Assembly (NCBI GenBank): GCA_946621045.1
Contig: CAMOOA010000044.1
Location: forward strand, 1 to 8,665
Source: an uncultured Erysipelotrichaceae bacterium
Lineage (GTDB): Bacteria; Bacillota_I; Bacilli_A; Erysipelotrichales; Erysipelotrichaceae
Length of the DNA: 8,665 nt
Direction of reading: 5' to 3'
Part shown: positions 6,934 through 8,665 of the stretch, piece after piece
Numbering within the stretch: position 1 is the first letter of the stretch
Layout: each line of letters opens with the position of its first letter
Made by a program: the position numbers and the translations under genes
The notes under the pieces: generated by a model
Databases searched by the model: none
Told to the model about the DNA's origin: nothing
Seen by the model: the letters and a program-made list of their open reading frames with translations, nothing else

Positions 6934-7259
6934 AATAACCCTCCCGCAATGGATCCTGTATTCATTATAAGCGAAATCCGGTACGGATGCGGAACCTCCA
7001 GTCCGAACTGACAGATCCATCCCTCCAGCAGGATGACCAGGGGCTCCAGAACGAGCCAGATCAGGGCATGTGCTGCCGGCATTCCGAATTTCAGATACAC
7101 CTGCCCTGCCAGAAGATGCAGGAGCGGATTGGTCACGATATTTGCCAGTGCGATCAGGATCTGCTGTTTCAGGGAGCGGATCCCGAGAAGATATCCGACA
7201 GCCATCTCGATCAGGGCAGTCAGCCCCATCGGGATCAGAAACGAAAGATCAGCGCTCAT
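6912..7259 (-). CDS. 115-aa four-TM conserved-looking membrane protein
   Basis: Almost wholly hydrophobic, with TM segments at about residues 5-26, 32-51, 62-82 and 95-113. The start chosen is the ATG at 7259 (MSADLSFLIPMG), with GGAG about 6 nt before it; upstream in-frame Met codons would add a cysteine-rich polar stretch that does not look native. Notable are intramembrane acidic residues Glu18, Glu72 and Glu79, and the ANIVTNPLLHLL segment (39-50), whose Asn and Pro recall a conserved half-helix in small permease-like proteins. I do not recognise a characterised family. It overlaps the 3' end of the MFS gene by 11 nt and the 53-aa gene by 22 nt, so the three are translated as a coupled set, possibly as parts of one membrane complex. 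Confidence 0.8.
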   Translation of the reverse strand: MSADLSFLIPMGLTALIEMAVGYLLGIRSLKQQILIALANIVTNPLLHLLAGQVYLKFGMPAAHALIWLVLEPLVILLEGWICQFGLEVPHPYRISLIMNTGSIAGGLLWMFLSH

Positions 7260-8283
7260 CGGATACTCCGGCCGCATATCCAAGCAGAACAGCGGACAGC
7301 ACACTTCCGATCGGACCGGCATACGGGATTGAAACAAGACCGGTATAGATCAGCACAAAGCCAAGATACAGCGCAAAGGTAAGCAGGCCGAAGGCAAATC
7401 CCGGCATGCCGGGTATCTTTTTCGCCAGAAGATACAGTGTCAGCGGCATCGACATATTGAACAGAAACAGCGCCGCAAGTCCGCCCGGAAGAATATCCTT
7501 GAAGAGATAACAGACGGCCGCCCCAGGCAGAGACACCAGTGCAGTCTGTTTTATGCCGAAACGGGCGCCCGCAAAGCCGCCGGCACTCTTGCCTGCGGCC
7601 AGGACCAGTGCCGCAAGAAACGACAGCGCAAAGCCGTTCTTCCACGGAAAGCGGACGGCCGTACCGACCGCAGAACGGATCACCACAACCGCAAAACAGG
7701 CAAGGATCACGCCTCTGACGCCAGGATGTTCAAAGGAAACGGATGGCATGGAGGCATACTCCGGCGCAGTGTTCTTCATCGAGCGGTAAAGCATGAACCA
7801 CAAAACCGCAAGAACAAGGACGGAAAGTGCGGGTACAATTACACGGCTGAAGCTGCTGATCTCACCGCCCAGAAACAGACCGACGGCACCCGGCGCCACA
7901 AAGACGCCCAGCCCCCTTCCGCCAAGATGCGCACGGTCATCCTCCTGTATGGAGGTGACCCCGCCGCCGGTATGAAAGAGCGCATTGCCGAGCCCGAGAA
8001 TGACGGGATTTGTGAAGGCGCCAAGCAGTGTCAGGACAATGCCGGCCGTTGTAAACCAGAACGGCGGCAGATCCTTTGCATGTTTTCCTTCCCCGATGAT
8101 GCGGTCAAGGATGATGCCGAGCGGCATCTGCACGGCAAAGGCAAAGAAACTGTAATACAGATAGACCCGGTACGGATCATAGCGGTAACGGAAGGTGCCG
8201 AATACCGCAAATGCACACAGAAAATCGATCATGCAGTGCATGACCGATACAATGGTGATTCGCCGGATTTCCCGTCTGCTCAT
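7249..8283 (-). CDS. MFS-like multi-TM transporter
   Basis: A 344-residue integral membrane protein with about 11-12 TM segments and very short loops. Major facilitator traits are a loop-2/3 motif-A relic GIILDRIIGEGK (56-67), its second-half copy GFAGARFGIKQ (236-246), a GLGNALFHTGGG helix (97-108), which recalls the GSSVFHP segment of Fsr-type MFS drug exporters, and APGAVGLFLGG (130-140) in the TM5 position. The substrate is unknown. The start at 8283 makes an ATGA overlap with the stop of the ACT-domain gene; no strong Shine-Dalgarno precedes it, so it probably depends on reinitiation. A start at 8328 (15 more residues, GGAAG nearby) cannot be excluded. Coupling to an amino-acid-sensing ACT protein makes an amino acid or a derivative a reasonable guess for the substrate, but only a guess. 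Confidence 0.8.
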   Translation of the reverse strand: MSRREIRRITIVSVMHCMIDFLCAFAVFGTFRYRYDPYRVYLYYSFFAFAVQMPLGIILDRIIGEGKHAKDLPPFWFTTAGIVLTLLGAFTNPVILGLGNALFHTGGGVTSIQEDDRAHLGGRGLGVFVAPGAVGLFLGGEISSFSRVIVPALSVLVLAVLWFMLYRSMKNTAPEYASMPSVSFEHPGVRGVILACFAVVVIRSAVGTAVRFPWKNGFALSFLAALVLAAGKSAGGFAGARFGIKQTALVSLPGAAVCYLFKDILPGGLAALFLFNMSMPLTLYLLAKKIPGMPGFAFGLLTFALYLGFVLIYTGLVSIPYAGPIGSVLSAVLLGYAAGVSDER

Positions 8284-8665
8284 AAGGAACTGTTGTCCAG
8301 TGCAGTATAGCCCTTTCCTTTCAGGCATTCCTGTACTTCCGCAGTCTCCTGTACATGGAGGATTGCGACCGGATTCTTTACGTTTCGGATATAGCAGACA
8401 TAGAGATAATCGATGTTTATAAAACTGTCGGATACATCTTTCAGAAGACGGTTCAGACTGCCCACTTCTTCCGAAATGACAATGCCGAGCACATTGTCGA
8501 TCTTGGTGAGGTAGCCTTCTTCCTCAAGGATGGATTCTGCCAGCTCGGGATCGGAACACAGCATCCGTATAATGCCGAACTCCGGGCTGTCATTACTGAC
8601 AACGTTGTAGAAGTCGACACCGGCTTCGGAAATCTTACTGATGATCCGGTTCATCGATCCTTTTT
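8280..8665 (-). CDS. tandem ACT-domain protein (5' end outside window)
   Basis: Stand-alone amino-acid-binding regulatory protein of the tandem ACT type, normally about 140 residues. The frame is open to the window edge, and an in-frame Lys-Gly-Ser precedes the Met at 8654. In the family the first strand and a KPGS/KGS turn come directly before this helix (MNRIISKISEAGVDFYNV), so that Met is probably internal and the true start lies a few residues beyond 8665. The first ACT continues with SPEFGIIRMLCSDPELAESILEEEGY; the second runs from NVLGIVISEEVGSLNRLLKDVSDSFINIDYLYV to AILHVQETAEVQECLKGKGY. Such proteins bind amino acids and often sit beside transport or aromatic-acid genes; they have no DNA-binding domain. 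Its stop overlaps the ATG of the MFS-like gene. Confidence 0.85.
   Translation of the reverse strand, partial: KGSMNRIISKISEAGVDFYNVVSNDSPEFGIIRMLCSDPELAESILEEEGYLTKIDNVLGIVISEEVGSLNRLLKDVSDSFINIDYLYVCYIRNVKNPVAILHVQETAEVQECLKGKGYTALDNSSL

Overview
The window looks like a piece of a Bacillota (Firmicutes) chromosome of moderate GC content, possibly a gut Lachnospiraceae- or Erysipelotrichia-type organism; the exact lineage cannot be fixed from the sequence. The signs are strong AGGAGG-type ribosome binding sites, a lipobox-anchored solute-binding protein, a near-consensus CodY box, and compact operons ended by U-tract hairpin terminators. Every supported gene lies on the minus strand, so the genes read from high to low coordinates.

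Right part (8665 to 6722): a translationally coupled unit. It begins with the C-terminal part of a tandem ACT-domain protein cut by the window edge, followed by a 12-TM MFS-like transporter (ATGA overlap), a 115-aa four-TM protein (11-nt overlap) and a 53-aa single-TM protein (22-nt overlap). A strong intrinsic terminator closes it. The three membrane genes look like a co-inherited module, and I do not recognise a described function for the last two. This is the least understood part of the window.

Middle (6669 to 1039): a complete branched-chain amino acid ABC transporter operon, livJ-livH-livM-livG-livF, plus a sixth gene for a CBS-CBS-ACT protein. A near-perfect sigma-A promoter (TTGAAT-N17-TATAAT) precedes livJ. 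About 25 bp upstream of its -35 lies a 27-bp palindrome containing a 14/15 match to the CodY box, pointing to control by branched-chain amino acids and GTP. A 12-bp GAAA-loop hairpin between livJ and livH probably sets a higher level of binding protein than of permease. LivJ captures Leu/Ile/Val outside the cell, LivH/LivM form the channel, and LivG/LivF hydrolyse ATP. The CBS-ACT protein is a likely cytoplasmic sensor of adenine nucleotides and amino acids. A terminator follows it.

Left part (1008 to 1): a hypothetical three-TM membrane protein with a Lys/Ala-rich tail, ended by a terminator that overlaps its stop codon. Then comes the 5' part of an ECF sigma factor gene that runs off the window, preceded by a possible ECF-type autoregulatory promoter embedded in a short palindrome. 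I saw no tRNA, rRNA, CRISPR array, insertion sequence or prophage signal.
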